From assembly GCA_022818135.1 (NCBI GenBank), contig JAFMSR010000012.1, positions 24,801,064 to 24,865,063 of the forward strand: a DNA stretch of 64,000 nt, written 5' to 3'. Each line of letters begins with the position of its first letter. The stretch's first letter is position 1. This document shows positions 24,541 to 36,963 of the stretch, piece by piece. The DNA is from Saxidomus purpurata (Eukaryota; Mollusca; Bivalvia; Venerida; Veneridae). Both the position numbers and the translations under genes were made by a program. Below the pieces are notes generated by a model. It saw only the letters and a program-made list of their open reading frames with translations. It was not told the DNA's origin and did not search any database.

Positions 24541-26416
24541 CATTGTAAAATGTAACACCCCTCACTGGCTATTTGACTGCATAGCTTTCACCACACAGAG
24601 ACTAAAATTCAAGCCAGAAATGGATAAGCTTGGACTTGCATGGTTTCACCATTAATGATTATTCTCAGTCTAAGAAAAGCCCTAAGTTAATGTGTATAAA
24701 GGTTGTTGGAGAATAACATAGTAGACTGTCAAATGACTGATAAAATTAGTTATCTAATTTACTCCAGTTGCTATCAGACCCCATCCTGTAGGTCACTAGT
24801 CCAAATCCTAAACAATTTTTGTATAAATGCAATTTTTCATATTCAATAAGTACTTAGTATTTTAATTGTAGTGGTAAACATGCTGTTTCACTGGTTAGTG
24901 GGTGTTGATTTAAATTGGCAACCCAAAACATAAAAATTCAATCTTGTTATTATTTAGCAAATCATAGTCTGCACATAACAGAAATTAGCAGAGAGTGACG
25001 GGTGACATGTTGGTAGGGGTTGCCCAACCACTGTACCTGTTACATGCCTGTTTCAGTTATAAAATACTGTAACTGTAATTTATATCTTATATATAATTTA
25101 ATACTGTATGGTAGTTTGCACTGTCTGTATGGCATTATATAATAATTATAATTAAACAAAATTTCACTGGCTATTATCTGTAATATGTTGGGGACGGAGG
25201 GGGTAGGGGGCGGGTTCAGGATAAATGTAAGCCGGTTTCTGCTTACAAACCTACTTGTACTACCTCCAATTGAATGAAACATCAACCCTTTTATCATGAT
25301 CAGTAAGTAGATCCTTGCAGCTTTGGACTGGCCACTGGCCATACAGATGCTACATCTGATCACCTGCATCTTTCTTACCAGTTTAACTATAACAGACTCT
25401 TACTCTCTTACTTCAGAAGGAGGCACATAGAAAAAATTGATTTTAATCAAGTTGTATACCTTGAAATAGGTTTTATTAGATTTGTAATATATATCAGTCT
25501 TGTGAGAACCCTCAAACTTGATTAATAATTGTATTTTAGTATTACAAGTAGTTCTTTTACTGAAGATCCTAATTAAATTAAGTAGTAAGTTCTGCAAAGA
25601 GCTCATTATTTAAGTATACAATAGTATAATATCACTAAAAGAGTACCATAATCATGTTATATAAAATGAATAAAACATTTTAAAAAATAAGATTTCTTTT
25701 AAGGCTAAGATGGCAAAATTGTGCTTGTGTGGTCTTCCCGTAAAGCCAGTGATACCGGCTAACACCTATTTTTTTGTAGTTTTATTTTTGAACACCTCTA
25801 TATTAATTGTGTGTAGTTTGTAATCTTAATAGCTTAATAAAGAAAATGATATGAAAATCACATCTATTACTAAGTCACAATTTACTCTGGTCTCAGTAGA
25901 CCGGTTGTATAGTTATGTAGTCATATAGTACTTCTGACACTGATCTCCTCGGGTTAGTTTCATAAATTGAATCCATTTTAGAAATCCTTCAAAGGGCCTT
26001 TTTTCCTGTAAGTGTGGCAGAGGTGGTGCTTGAACTCTGTCCGGTTTATTAAATTTGTTCCTCATCTCAGATAGTTTCCTTAAATGCCTAGCTTACATCA
26101 ATTTGAACAAATATAGATCTTTTAAGTTCTTTCTACATATCTAAATTCCAAAATAACTAAAAAAAACATGAGTACCATCATTGCTGAGCTCTATTCTGCA
26201 GTCTCATAGTTATTGAGGTTTTTGAAACATGTAAGGTTACACCCCTCTTTATAAATAGTGTTGCTTAGCTCTTTCATATTGTTGTCAGTCTTCAATCAAT
26301 TTATTTGCTAATGCTACATGTGTATTCCAAGAACAATTTTTCCAAATGATCTACTACATGTATAGTATAAAAGTAAAAGGTAAAGTGTTTTTTTATTAAA
26401 GTGTCACCCCTATTTA

Positions 26417-26641
26417 AAGGGCCAGCCATTTCTGACTTATGAGAGACTTTTTGAGCACATGTACCTCCCGAATCCTACCATTTAATGCCAGGCACCAGGC
26501 AGGTAGGCATACGGTAACCATTATTTAACTAGCTTGCGGCTCACCAACCAGCCATATCAGACCGGACCCCTGGTGGGCTTCGAACCTTCGACCTCCCACT
26601 CCAAAGGCGGATGCCTAAACCACTAGACCAAGGGAGACGGT
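26417..26641 (-). mobile_element. tRNA-derived SINE
   Basis: On the minus strand the head reads TTGGTCTAGTGGTTTAGGCA (A-box) and later GAAGGTTCGAAGCCC (B-box GGTTCGAAGCC) at the spacing of a tRNA. It continues into non-tRNA sequence, so it is a SINE rather than a tRNA gene. Confidence 0.75.
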
Positions 26642-28109
26642 ATATGTACATGTATTACCACCTCATAATATCATCAGAGTTATGTACATAGGATATGCAA
26701 ACAAACTCTAAATGCTATAATCTCATAGCCTTTATACTGATGAAACTTACTTATGTAAAAAATGCCATCAGATTAATTAGATATTGGAATGTACATCATT
26801 TTTCTGCCCAGTAATTAACCATCCATTGATGTTCATTGTATCTTCTTCATCATCAGTATGTCAAATAAACATATAATTCCATATAAGATTATATGCTTCA
26901 TGTACATACATGTATATGTTAACACCATATATGGCATTTTGAGACTGTATAATCTAGGCTGTGAGATGTGTCTTCTCCAGGGTTCTAATTGAATCTGCTA
27001 TCCACCACTGGATGCAGAGTTGTGTCATGCAATTGGACCATTCCATTATTCTACAGAGGGTCCAAAATAATTTTGCAAATGATTTTTAATCCGTTTTTTG
27101 GTTCATTTCCTAGAAAGTTTTACAAATTTTATCCCAAAATGGGGGAGAAAATTTATAATACATAACAGTCTGTTTAATTTTACTTTAAATTTATTAATAC
27201 CCCAATAAAGTGTTACACAAACCACCTCGACAGGGGTTCTGAATCTAAAAGAATGGTAGCAGTGACATAAAGTATATGAAACTGCGTGCCAAGAATTAAA
27301 CTACATTGAAATAAAGATTAACTTTAATAACCCTCTTCACTCTAGAAAATATCACTGTTTCCTAGAGGTTCATTTTTTCTATGTGTTTTTATATACCCCA
27401 CCTATAGAATAGGCCCACCAAAACACAATATAAAGTAACATGATATAAAACTTTACATAGAATTAATCACCATAGTCCACAGTACATAAATACTGCATTG
27501 CGCTTTAATTATCTTCTGTCCTCTAAGAATAATCTTAGATTTCTAGAGGGACAATTTTCACTTTCGGGCTACTGGAAAAAACCTAAATATTGTTCAAAAC
27601 TTTTTTCTATTAAAACATTGGTCAAAATTAGGGGCTTTATAATCATCACAACTATAAATACTACAAAATAACATTAAAAACCCCGTTCCAAATGCTTGAT
27701 TTATTCGAAAACGCCATTTCAAGCTTTCAGTTTCTTCAATGTCAATTTACCCCACCCACTTGACACCCATCAACATATCAATTCAAGGTTCCAGTATAAA
27801 ATTATTATACTTGAATACGGTCCTAAAAGTGTGTTTAATGTAGAATTTATTTAACGAAAAGTGTAGATGGCAATTAACTTTAATTACGCCCATTTTCTCG
27901 CACATCGGGATCAATTTCCTGCCAAAGTCACTCCGACAGGTGTTCAAATTTGACACATACTGTGATATGAAAACTGTGGATCTTTGACACTTATCGATGC
28001 CATTTTTTATTGTTAAGGTATGAAACTTCTAATTGATCTTATTCTTTCGGTCTGATTAAAAGGTCTAATTCTAGATAAAACGTGAAATCTCAAAGTGATC
28101 GTATAACGT

Positions 28110-28259
28110 GTATAATCCGTTTATCGTTTAGCGTGCGCTTCGTACATCGTGTATATCGTGTATCGTTCTGAATCGCTCATCGTGTATTTACCGAATGTGC
28201 AACGTGCGTCTAACGTGCGTGTATCGTGCGTACATCGTGCGTGTATCGTGCACTCCGTG
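28110..28259. repeat. Right subterminal CGTGCG repeats
   Basis: Words such as CATCGTGTATATCGTGTATC and AACGTGCGTCTAACGTGCGT run up to the right TIR. They lie on the same strand as at the left end of the element. Confidence 0.85.
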
Positions 28260-29455
28260 TGACAACTGTTACGTTCCAACTACTGTACCAAATGTGTCGA
28301 AAAGATTACAACAGATAACATTCTGTCAAAAATATCAGAAATCAGCTTTTACAGTCAAACTTGCTCCAGAGACAATGTGTATTAAGAGACCAATATTTCT
28401 GAAACCAAACTTGGTAATTTAAGAAGAAATAGAAAGTTTTATAGAGAAATCACTTTTTTTCCTTCCCAAGGGTTGTCTCTTGATACAAGTTATACTGTAT
28501 TTTGAAATTACAGTATTTTGATATTAATATGTGATAAATCAGCAACTTATGACCAGTAGGTACAATGACTAACAACATGTTGTATACATACACCTAAGAT
28601 GTCATTTCTAACTCTCAAAAATACCTAGAAGCTTCGCTTTGATCTGTTAATAACATGCCCTTTGTAAACAAGTATAACCCAAATAAGAAAAAGTTTCACC
28701 TCACTGTTGCCATGGCATTAGTCCCCTAGAATGTTGAATTAAAAAAGACATTTCTATGCACGAAAATATAGTAGCTAACAGTTTGAATATTGGCAGGGCA
28801 TTTAAAATGGGTGTAAAAATACTGTTTTCATGATATTTTTAATTAACTGTTACTGAATTTTGTAACAAATCCCAAATGCTCCCCTCCCCACCTCCCATGA
28901 TGCTTGCATTATGTAATAAAAATACAAAGTGCTACAACTCAAAAGATATAATATAACATCTTAATACAAAACAGAAAAGCACTACTTGACTACTTCAATA
29001 CGACTACTGGAAAAGTTTCATTAAAATCTGCTCTCAATATGTCAAAAAGACATCAAATTTGTACCGTATTTCCCCGCCTATAAGGTGATCCGCTTATAAG
29101 ACGACCCCCCTACTTTGCTGTGGAAATTGAGTGGTTTTTGTCTAGACTCGTTTATAAAATGGGGGAAATTTTTTGAAACTCAGATTTTTCAAGTTTGGGT
29201 GATTTCTAAGCTAGTAGGCCGATTTTTCGTTCATTTTATGAATCGATTTTTTTTGTCCCTTTGTAGCTCTCTTGAGTGGAGGTAGCTGGGTAAATTAGTA
29301 GAACTGGAGCTGTCAATATGGCATGGCATTACTTACAAGGAGGGCTGAAATATTTATACCTTTGTTTTTCTTTTCAGGTGAGTTATCAGAAGGTTGTGGA
29401 CATGAAGAATGTAAACACATAATAAAGAAATAACAAAATTTAATATTAACTTGTT

Positions 29456-29575
29456 TGTTTTTTTATATACAAAAGAAAACGGAAACATAATGCACATATA
29501 TACAAAAACAAACAAACAATTTATATACAAAAAACGTAAACACAATGCACATATATACAAAAACAAACAAATCAA
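29456..29575. repeat. ~59-bp tandem duplication
   Basis: A stretch containing AATGCACATATATACAAAAA and CAAACAAACAA occurs twice with small differences. The short reading frames on both strands here are products of this repeat. Confidence 0.85.
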
Positions 29576-29764
29576 GAAATATCAAAGAAACGTATTTACA
29601 CTATCAATAAACAATGTAACAATATCTGATCAATAATTGATGCTCACTGATTTAATCACTGTACTGTTAACAAGTTTGTTCATATGTTTTTCACACATTA
29701 CGAAGTACCGTATACCTGCACACAAAACACCTTTTATTTCAATTCATATCAGGTACCAGTAGCT

Positions 29765-31094
29765 TTAAAAGCCATCAAAGTCCTCATTGTCACTTTCACC
29801 AAACAATTCTGTGAACTCAGATTCAGTCATGCAATCATCGTAGACCCCTGTGTCTATGTCCTCACATGTACTGGTAGTTTCCTCACAAGTCTCCCGACTT
29901 TCGGTACTAACAAAATCACTGAAAAGTTCATCATCTTCAGTGCCGTCTAGAGAATTAGAAATTCCACATTTCAAGAAAGACCTCATCACCATATCTGAGG
30001 GTATATCTCTCCATGAATCCAACACCCACTGACAAACAGCTGGTAAGTCAGGTTTCTTAAGATTGCCAGCCTTAGTAAGATCCTTTTTACCATTGACCAT
30101 GCAGTCATTCCACTTGACTCCCATGTTAACCTTAAACAGCTTGTTAAGACACACAACGAAGGGGCTGAAGCACAGATGTGCACCCTCCCGGAATAACTGC
30201 CTGGTAAGTCCTACTATCTTTCAACTTAGATTTCACTGAGTACACAAGATGGGCTCGAAACATATCCCACACAAGAAGTGACTTCCTATTCAAAAGAGCG
30301 CCCGGTCTCTTGAACCACACATCGTTCAACCACTCTAACAGAACTCTCATCTACCCAGCCTTTCTCCTGTACATACACAACAATACCCGGGGGGAACTTA
30401 TCCTTTGGAAGAGTTTTCCTTTTGAATACAACAGCAGGCTTCAACTTAGTTCCATCGGCAAGACACGCCAGTATCACAGTAAAGTGGGCCTTCTCACCCC
30501 CCCTGGTCTACACCGACACAGACTTTGTACCTTTAAAGTCAATAGTCCTATTTCCCGCCATATCAAAAAACATTGGGGTCTCATCCATATTTCCGACTGC
30601 TCCCAGTTCGAACTAGTTCCCCTTTCGCAAGTCAATCACGAATCTCTGAAACATGTGACCTTTGTGTCGACGTCTTTTGGTAACTTCTGTGCTATGAGAG
30701 TCCGTTGTCGTAACGTGAGCCCCTGTCGATCAAGAAAACGAGTACACCACCCATTGGAAGCTTTGAACTCTGTATGACCAAATTCTTTTGCGAGCTGCAG
30801 AGCATACAGTCGTATAGGACGAGTGACAATATAACCGTTGCTGCGTAGGTCTACTATCCAGTCTTTCAGTTTCTGCTCAAGGCCATCGTTGGGGAACAAT
30901 ACTGTTCTAAGTTGCTTCAGTTTATTGGAAGATGCCCCTCGCAGTTTCTCTTCTTTTGACCGCCAATAACGAACCATCTTCTCTGTGACGCCGAACTTTC
31001 GTTCTGCAGCGCAATTAGAGGATTGCTTTGCATGTTCTATTACCTCAAGCTTAAACTTGACATCATAATTATTACGTTTACATTTCAAGGACAT
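29765..31094 (-). pseudogene. Broken DDE_1/CENP-B-type transposase
   Basis: The first open block (31094-30636) starts MSLKCKRNNYDVKFKLEVIE and holds a psq/CENP-B-like N-terminal DNA-binding region with a second helix-turn-helix. The next blocks carry GNMDETPMFFDMAG (first catalytic Asp, about 30570), VILACLADGTKLKPAVVF, LLVWDMFRAH (second Asp, about 30270) and SVLQPL followed in another frame by CLNKLFK (third Asp region, about 30160). The protein is split by a frameshift and stop near 30620-30650, a stop or shift beside a C/G run near 30495-30515 and a frameshift near 30160-30170. The acidic C-terminus ends at 29765. It is non-functional as sequenced. Confidence 0.85.
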
Positions 31095-31751
31095 TGTGTT
31101 GTTTCTAGAGTACTACGACTTAGAGAAAGAATAAACATTTGCTCTTAGTTTTAGTAATTAGTGAAGAAACCTAAAGTAATGATAGCCAATCAATTAATTC
31201 GGTAATTCTAACTCCACCTCTAATCTACGTAGTTTGATTTGCTAATCATTCGCAACCAATTAGATTAAATGATTAAGCGCAACGTTGAAATCAACTGACC
31301 ATAAAAAAGACCCCCGTTGACGTATTTGACACGGGGTATTGAGCTGATGTAGCATCTGATAAACAATAGAATGTGCGATCGGTCAGACAATGCATGAATA
31401 GATGTTTGTTTAGCAATTTACATCAGTGGTCAATTAACAATGCGATTTCAAAATTACGGAGGATAGTTTGTTAGTTCGCAGGGTTCTTTGTTTGTGATGT
31501 CAATTGGACAGTCTTTTGTGAATCAAAATTTTATTTGCTAAACTACTTTGACATAAATTATTTCTTTATGTCAGATTAAAAATATTAACTGTACAGCTAT
31601 TTTGAGAACTTAAAACAATTAGACATCAGAGAAAAATAAAACACAAGAACACGGTGGGGAATCACATGATCAAAATAATCTCTAAACAAAATTACATCTA
31701 TGAAATATGTTAGAAAATAATGAAAGCCGTTTAGCTGTAAATTAAAAATAT

Positions 31752-31930
31752 AGCCTCTCTTATGGCAACATAAAAGTATAATAGAACTACACAGGTCTCA
31801 ATCACAGTCACCTTCTAATTGTGTTGAACACTTCAAAAATAAATTATGTCAGTTTCTCGAAGTGTTCAGCACAATAGGAAGGTGACTATGTGATATGATG
31901 TTGCAGACGCTTTTTACAGTAAGTTTTGTA

Positions 31931-31979
<49 letters not shown>

Positions 31980-32010
31980 TTATTATACTTTATGTTGCCA
32001 TAAGAGAGGG
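31752..32010. mobile_element. Nested palindromic MITE with 48-G run
   Basis: Outer arms CCTCTCTTATGGCAACATAA and TTATGTTGCCATAAGAGAGG are inverted copies. Inner arms AGTCACCTTCTAATTGTGTT and AATAGGAAGGTGACT add a second inverted pair. The nested element thus folds into a long hairpin. Between right inner and outer arms lie 48 consecutive G (31931-31978). It interrupts the pogo-like element, so it arrived later. Confidence 0.85.
31931..31978. repeat. Uninterrupted run of 48 G
   Basis: Homopolymer counted directly from the sequence. The true length may differ because long G runs are error-prone in sequencing. A second broken G run lies at about 32090-32115. Confidence 0.9.
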
Positions 32011-32219
32011 TAGTGAAAAAACTATATATATTGACTTAATTTATACAGCTAATTTACCAGAATGATTCTTGTGGCCTCGCGTATAAGGGGAGCGGGGGGG
32101 GGGTTGGGGGGGGGGGACCCCACTTTGAGGCTAAAATCGGGACTTTATTTCCTCGTCTTATAAGCGGGGAAAAACGGTACATGATAGATGGATAAACAGC
32201 TATCAGTCACTCTCATATC

Positions 32220-32460
32220 TCCTTACCCTTTGGAGAGCAGAGCAACTATTTCTCAGGTAGCTTTTTTTAATACTAATTTATTTATTCTTAATTGCAAGTT
32301 CTTTCAGTTTAAATTAATCACTCTCGAGACTCAAAGAGAGAGAGAGGCAATATGGAAATATCTGTCTCTTGCCTAAGGATACTATCGAACTGGGAATCCT
32401 CCGATCCCCAGATGAGCGTGCTACCAATGCGCTATGTCAGCTCCTTGACAACTTTAGACA
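32220..32460 (-). mobile_element. tRNA-derived SINE-like sequence
   Basis: On the minus strand GGAGCTGACATAGCGCATTG, then GTAGCACGCTCATCTGGGG and CCCAGTTCGATAGT have the order and spacing of tRNA A- and B-box regions, though the T-arm is imperfect. The flank contains a GAGAGAGAGA microsatellite. Confidence 0.55.
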
Positions 32461-33664
32461 AAGATTAACCTGTATTAAAGATAAAATTTCTTGTAAACGT
32501 TTTGTAAAATATGTTACAGTTTGCCCTTCTTCCCAATCAAATCAAATTCCCCATTTCATTAAAAAAAGCAAGCTGTATTCTCCATATCTTGACTCAGTAT
32601 CTACAATATGAAAATAATTATTGCTCTTATTTTTAGAATAAGTGAGACTGTGACATCACAGAGCTAAACACCGCCCTAAATCTCTATAACATTTCAATAC
32701 TAATATAGTCTGTATATGGGACAAACTGTAAGCCAGTTATAGGTCCATATTACAGGAATAAACAAAGTTATTGCTTCGGTTCACTAACGCTCCCTCGCAA
32801 TACCTGTACCTATTGGAGGATTCATTCTTCTGTGGGTAAGTCTGGCTGTTTGATGAGTGCTGTGTTGGCACTGTTAATGGATAACTTATATTCATGTATT
32901 TTATCTTTTGATTCACAAAATATGTTTAGTTATCTTTCAATATTTCACAGTTGATAAGACCGAAACTGGTCCATCTAAATTAAATTCATCTCAACCTTTC
33001 CCAACGTTTGTATTCTGTTGTAATATTTCACAGTGTAAGAATTATGACAAATAATTTCTTTTAAATATGATAGAAATAAAAAAACTGGTATCTCTTTTGA
33101 AGACAATATCTGGAATCACAAACTTAAAGCAACAAGTAACTGTTTAATAGCTTTATAATGTCTCAAAAACTGCCGATTCTTACAGAATTTTACAATGTTT
33201 GGCAATGGGAAATGCAGTGAACTCATTTCTAAACTTTGGCAGCAAGATTAAAGCTGTTGTATACAATTTCAACATACCGATGCATTTTAAATATGTTCCA
33301 GAATAACAATTACTACAATTTATGCCAAAATGAATGGCTTTTACCTGAGCATAGTGAATCAAACAAATCTGGTAAAATGCAGGTCGTAGCATGAAAAATA
33401 ATCATAACCAATGTGTTAAAATATTCAGTGACATGCTGGGAATGATAATTATTGGTAATTTACTAACAAAAAATTCAAAACCTGGTCTTCAGTTTTTATA
33501 AAAAAATGACAGAAAAAGATAGGGAAACAAGACATCGCCTTTAAATAGTAACCAGACAGCGATCTGACACAAGCGATCTGAAATGTGGCACTAACTGAAT
33601 TCTGAACAGCCTGTCAGTATAAAATATGTAAATGGTTCAATGATACTGAATGAATGCTGCACAG
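32461..33664. other. Non-coding stretch
   Basis: AT-rich sequence with no recognised exon or repeat boundary. Confidence 0.35.
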
Positions 33665-33800
33665 ATCAGCCTCTGAGACATCACTCATCAACTGAGGGTC
33701 GTAGGTTTGAGCCTTGCTACAGATATCATTCTTTATCTGAGAAAGTTGGACACGAGTCTAGTACTGGTTCATCAATTGAGAGAAATTTTCAGTGGATACC
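33665..33800 (+). mobile_element. SINE fragment (dispersed tRNA-derived family)
   Basis: Contains ACTGAGGGTCGTAGGTTTGA and CCTTGCTACAG followed by TGAGAAAGTTGG and AGTACTGGTTC, the same ordered words as the copies at 60350-60560 and, inverted, 47025-47195. Confidence 0.65.
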
Positions 33801-34325
33801 TTAGTAAATAGAATGACACACGCTGGTGCAAAACAGAAAATAAAAACATGAGTTTAATACAATACAATCATAACTCAAACACCAAGTAAAGAAATCACGA
33901 GGCAAAAGTGGTTAAAACCACTGGCATTACTCACAATATAGCTAAGTAAAAATAATATAAGGACAAAACTGACTGGGTATTGCAGTCAGGTAAAACAAAA
34001 CTCCCTAACTTTCAGACAGTAAGCATGGGAGTCATACCGGGGTCTTGGTAGGTTCACTGGAGGAGAAATCCAAGGGTCAGCCAGGTGTAACAATCTAACA
34101 ATCTAATGAGAAGATTATATGAAGTCACAAATTCATCTAAAGTAGGAACTGTAAGCAGTAAATACAAGTTGTAGAAAACTACAACTACACCTGTACACAT
34201 GTACTTGAGTCTACAAACTGATGTGAAAATAAATAAGTTTAGACTGGTAATCATAACTTAAATGATATAAGTTAAACAAAAGACCTATGACTGCCTAACA
34301 CTGCACCCAAAAAATATTTAAGTTT

Positions 34326-34775
34326 TTAAAGCGACTGCACTCCAAATTCTTAGTACATTTTAATTTTTTGGTAAAATCAATATATATTCATTTTGTCAGC
34401 ATCAAGATTATTTTCTTTGTGTAAGGGTTAAAAATAAAGGTAGAAAAAAATATTTACCCGAGCCAGGTTTTGAACTCGGATCTTTTCGCTTACAAAAGTT
34501 TTACAGCGGCTTAACCTACTACACTACGAAGTCAGCTGATTTGATGCGAGTTAAAAATATTGGTATACCAAAGAGCCCACCCCGTTAGTCACGGGGTGAT
34601 ATTTTCTACAATAAAAAGTAAGCAAAACAACACATTTTAATTGTTTCTTTTGTTAGAAAACTTGTCACGTTATCATAATACAATGCCCCTGATACAGTAA
34701 TGACAATTGTTTTCTTGAAATTGAAAATTTTCTTTTTTTAGCGTAACTTTTCCATCTGGAGTGCAGTCGCTTTAA
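34326..34775. mobile_element. TTAA-flanked TIR element with internal tRNA-like promoter
   Basis: The ends are TTAAAGCGACTGCACTCCA and TGGAGTGCAGTCGCTTTAA, a perfect inverted pair. If TTAA is the target duplication the TIR begins AGCGACTGCACTCC, as in piggyBac-type elements. On the minus strand the middle carries GTAGTGTAGTAGGTTAAGCC and ATCCGAGTTCAAAACC, an A-box/B-box-like pair at tRNA spacing. No transposase is present. Confidence 0.8.
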
Positions 34776-35049
34776 AGTATCAAATATAAGTAATATAGAT
34801 TACTGGTTCTACAGCGGGATTTTGTACGATGAAACAAGCTTTCTCTGGCATTTACAGCTGCAACCTAGTAAGCTCAAAGTGTACACATAGCTCACTGTGC
34901 GTAATCCATTCTCTACAGAGAAGGTATTTATCTCATTGCAAACGGCACTGCTTGACATAGTAACTTATTTCCAACAGACAATTTGTTTGCGAAATGCAAT
35001 TCATTTTACAGTAAAATCTGTCTTATGCAACATCCTATAGGACCACACC

Positions 35050-35210
35050 TTTTCTGATTGGCTGCCCTCTGAAAACTAACTAAATGAATATCAAACAGAG
35101 CAGATAATGATCAGACTGCATGGCTGATCATGATCTACACTAGTTGCAAGGGCAGAATCATTTGCTTCCATCAGTGTAAGGTTTAAGCATCCATATACAT
35201 TTTTTTAAAA
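35050..35210. mobile_element. Palindromic GATCATGATC-type MITE copy
   Basis: CAGATAATGATCAGACTGCA and GGCTGATCATGATCTACACT form the degenerate palindrome, followed by the family edge GGGCAGAATCATTTGCTTCC. Confidence 0.8.
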
Positions 35211-36122
35211 AAAGTGGCCACTTTTGAAACATCCCTTGACTAGCTGCTTAACACAAGATTCACTGTATAAGAATAAAAAAATTATGTTGAGGGACAACAT
35301 TTGGATACATTCTGGCATACCAAATTCAAACTCTTTGATAACCAATAACTCATATCTCTGATAACTTGCAGTTCTTACCTACAAGATAAAGGTAGTAACA
35401 CTTCTGTCATAAAAGAACCATCTAAACAACTCCTGTCAGAAAGGAATCCTGGCTACCCTACTGTTTAAAGATAATTACATAACAGTAAAACACGTACATC
35501 TCTAAGAATATCCTGCTGCGAGAAAACCTCACCTTGCTAAGGACTTGATGGCGTACAAAAGTTTTCAAGTACAAAACACAACCCGCTAGGTACAGAAATG
35601 GGTCTGGAATGTCTTTCACTTCAGCACATTACCAAAGTCTACGTTTTATCTTTTTTCTTTTCATAATCGCTAATATTCAAAATTATAACCCTAATGAACA
35701 CAATTTTTGAAGTGGTTACTATCACTACATTAAAAATCTGACATTATTTTTAATCAGATTGTCTTATGTTTTTACACTAGAATTTATCAACTGTACTTGA
35801 CGGAAGAACGTCTAGAAGTAGTTGAGCAACTTGTTATTATCTGGCAGCACTTACGTCTTTGAGGTATCGGAGTGGTTCTAGTTTCTACTTCACTGTATGA
35901 ACAAGAAGTAAAAGTGCTACTATGTATGCAATTAAAAGCTAAGGGCACAATGAACAAAATTGTTGTTTTAGAAGTCACCTACCTTTAGCAACAGTTACTG
36001 TTACTATTCTATAAATAGTTCACAAATACCCCTGAAAGGTGAAACCATCTCCTATTATTTTGTGCTGACTGTCTATTGAAATATATACCACCTCAAACTC
36101 AAACAGTCTCGCTACTCACTCC

Positions 36123-36247
36123 GAAGCAGACATCAAATACAATGTCGGAAGCAGACATCAAATACAATGTCGGAAGCAGACATCAAATACAATGTCGGAA
36201 GCAGACATCAAATACAATGTCGGAAGCAGACATCAAATACAATGTCG
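36123..36247. repeat. 25-bp minisatellite, five copies
   Basis: GAAGCAGACATCAAATACAA plus TGTCG is repeated five times without a change. The near-zero divergence suggests recent expansion. Confidence 0.97.
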
Positions 36248-36289
36248 TCTGATAGCAATTTCAGTTGTTAGAGTTAACAAAAATTCTGT

Positions 36290-36380
36290 TAATCACCCCT
36301 ATTTAAAGAAATAGAGTTGCACAAATTGGAAGTCAGAAGATCCCATTGTAAAAATCTAGGGTATAAATGGAACAAATGGC
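36290..36380. repeat. Inverted fragment of the 3883-4076 element family
   Basis: CCCCTATTTAAAGAAATAGA and GAAGTCAGAAGATCCCATTG are the reverse complement of text at 3895-3960. Confidence 0.75.
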
Positions 36381-36963
36381 TATTTCTGACATACCTGTTA
36401 ATAGGCTCCTTACCAAAGGTCTGACCATTTGTATCTCTGAGTACCGTGATTGCATGTAAAGAAGCGGGCATGCAATTTAGTGCATAAATGATGACATGCA
36501 ACTTCATGGGTACTTGAGTTCGAGGATTTCACTTTATTTAAAGAAAATAGTAAATTGCCTTTTTTTGTTAGGATTTATATCAATTTGTGGATCAACCCCA
36601 TCAGAAGATTCACAAAATGTAGAACCTAATTGATATTAATGGTTTAATAGTAAGCAAGACATGTTTACCTAAGAATAAATAAAGAAATATTTTATCATCG
36701 TCAAACATATACAGGAAACCTTATACAAATTTCCCCCAGGTTGAATTTTTCCAACACCACAAAATGGTTAACAAGATCTTGGAAAGATAATTTCATTTTC
36801 CAAGATGTTACCCTATAAAAAAAATTTCTTTTGCAATGCTGGGTCAATTTAGTTTAAAAATCAAAGCACTGAAAGCCCTGCAGGCCTCTGTCAACAGATG
36901 GCTATGTCGGTTACAAACAGAATCACAACCTCTGTGGAAATATCAAAGGAATGTCACAGTACA

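Larger units (their letters stand above)
22766..28287. mobile_element. 5.5-kb TIR element with CGTGCG-rich subterminal repeats
   Basis: A 28-base terminal repeat (22766-22793) starting TACAGTAGTCGGAACG is matched in inverted orientation at 28260-28287 with a single C/T difference. TA at both outer edges may be the target duplication. Just inside each end lies a run of CGTGCGTATAACGTGCGT-like words (22799-22860; 28195-28255), on the same strand at both ends. The interior has an AACGTCCCC repeat (23343-23412), a decayed LINE with RNase H (23830-24540), a SINE (26417-26641) and no recognisable transposase. It may be a non-autonomous or gutted DNA transposon of a family I cannot name. Confidence 0.75.
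29064..32177 (-). mobile_element. pogo/Tigger-like DNA transposon, 3.1 kb, defective
   Basis: The left end CCGTATTTCCCCGCCTATAA and right end TTATAAGCGGGGAAAAACGG are inverted copies flanked by TA on both sides, the TA target preference of Tc1/mariner-pogo elements. A broken CENP-B/Tigger-type transposase lies on the minus strand (29765-31094). A palindromic element with a 48-G run (31752-32010) and a 59-bp tandem duplication (29456-29575) are inserted or formed within it. Confidence 0.88.

Noticed and set aside
25040..25369. 109-residue minus-strand reading frame
   Set aside because: Composition follows AT-rich non-coding sequence, no domain, and it lies within the 5.5-kb TIR element.
35787..35978. 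Possible exon on the minus strand (acceptor CATACAG, 39 bases, donor GTAAGTG)
   Set aside because: Splice sites look plausible, but the encoded SEVETRTTPIPQRR matches nothing I recognise and does not continue DHX35.
36123..36247. CRISPR array
   Set aside because: Repeats are contiguous with no spacers; this is a minisatellite in an animal genome.
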